Assembly: GCA_946479185.1 (NCBI GenBank)
Contig: CAMLFF010000181.1
Coordinates: forward strand, 1-6,690
DNA from: an uncultured Sphingobium sp.
GTDB lineage: Bacteria > Pseudomonadota > Alphaproteobacteria > Sphingomonadales > Sphingomonadaceae
Length of the DNA stretch: 6,690 nt
Direction: 5' to 3'
The translations under genes and the position numbers were made by a program. The notes under the pieces were generated by a model. It did no database searches, had not been told where the DNA came from, and saw only the letters and a program-made list of their open reading frames with translations. Position 1 is the first letter of the stretch; every line of letters begins with the position of its first letter. This document shows, one piece after another, positions 6,389 to 6,690 of this stretch.

Positions 6389-6690
6389 ATGCTTCCCATG
6401 GGAAAAGACTTTCGCGTATCCGCCCTCGTTCTGATCGCTGCTTTGGCATCGGGAGCGACCAGTGCTTCGGCACCTCAAACGGCACCAACGATCAGCTGGG
6501 ATGCTGCGCAGGCCCAGCTTTCCGCCGGTGGCGCGGAGGATGCGCAGACGCGCATGGCGCTCGATACTTGGCGCCGCCTTGCATCGAGCGATGGCTTCAG
6601 CTTCACCGAATATGCTGATTTTCTGATCGCGCATCAGGGCTGGCCCGATGAAAGCAAGATGCGCGGCAATGCTGAGCGGCAGGCAGATGC
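6389..6690 (+). CDS. Soluble lytic murein transglycosylase, N-terminal part
   Basis: About 100 residues are present before the window ends. The N-terminus is a Sec-type signal peptide: charged MLPMGKDFR, a hydrophobic core (10-23), and likely cleavage after ATSA or SASA (26 or 28); there is no lipobox cysteine. The mature part begins an alpha-helical superhelix, with ALDTWRRLASSDGFSFTEYA (57-76) and FLIAHQGWPDESKMRGNAER (78-97). The W..L.....F..YA.FL...GWP....R.NAE pattern matches the N-terminal U-shaped helical domain of Slt70-like transglycosylases. Those cut peptidoglycan strands in the periplasm with a C-terminal SLT domain; that domain would lie beyond the window, so activity cannot be judged. 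The ATG at 6389 has AAGG 10 bases upstream; an in-frame ATG at 6398 is the alternative. It reads away from dapA. Confidence 0.75.
   Translation, partial: MLPMGKDFRVSALVLIAALASGATSASAPQTAPTISWDAAQAQLSAGGAEDAQTRMALDTWRRLASSDGFSFTEYADFLIAHQGWPDESKMRGNAERQAD

Overview
The window looks like chromosomal DNA of a GC-rich alphaproteobacterium, most likely of the Sphingomonadales. This rests on the CckA-type hybrid kinase (His438 phosphoacceptor, Asp733 receiver), on the alphaproteobacterial style of SmpB and the DUF2062 protein, and on what I recall of sphingomonad gene order (lytic transglycosylase, divergent dapA, then smpB, DUF2062, cckA). No database search was possible, so the taxon is an inference.

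Layout from the right end: a secreted lytic transglycosylase gene starts at 6389 on the + strand and runs off the window. A 93-base divergent spacer separates it from dapA. Reading leftward on the - strand come dapA (lysine and diaminopimelate branch), smpB (trans-translation), a DUF2062 membrane protein gene and cckA. The last three are tightly packed: smpB and the DUF2062 gene overlap by 1 base, and the DUF2062 gene and cckA overlap by 4. They are probably one translationally coupled unit. The dapA to smpB gap is 44 bases, so dapA could lead the transcript.

Left of cckA, after a 112-base spacer, lies a second unit on the - strand. It holds an HlyD-type membrane fusion protein followed 5 bases later by a BcsA/Alg8-like membrane glycosyltransferase. 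The pair resembles polysaccharide synthase and export modules (an Alg8 plus Alg44 arrangement), but the fusion protein has no PilZ domain in front.

The most unusual point is at the far left. The glycosyltransferase reads convincingly up to about position 158 and then stops resembling its family. Positions 2-157 instead encode, on the + strand, what looks like the inside of a cupin-domain protein. Two unrelated gene fragments therefore meet near 157/158 in opposite orientation. An assembly or cloning chimera is the simplest reading; a real rearrangement is possible. Apart from this I see no clear undescribed system. The remaining genes are housekeeping or regulatory genes with a small exopolysaccharide-type module beside them.
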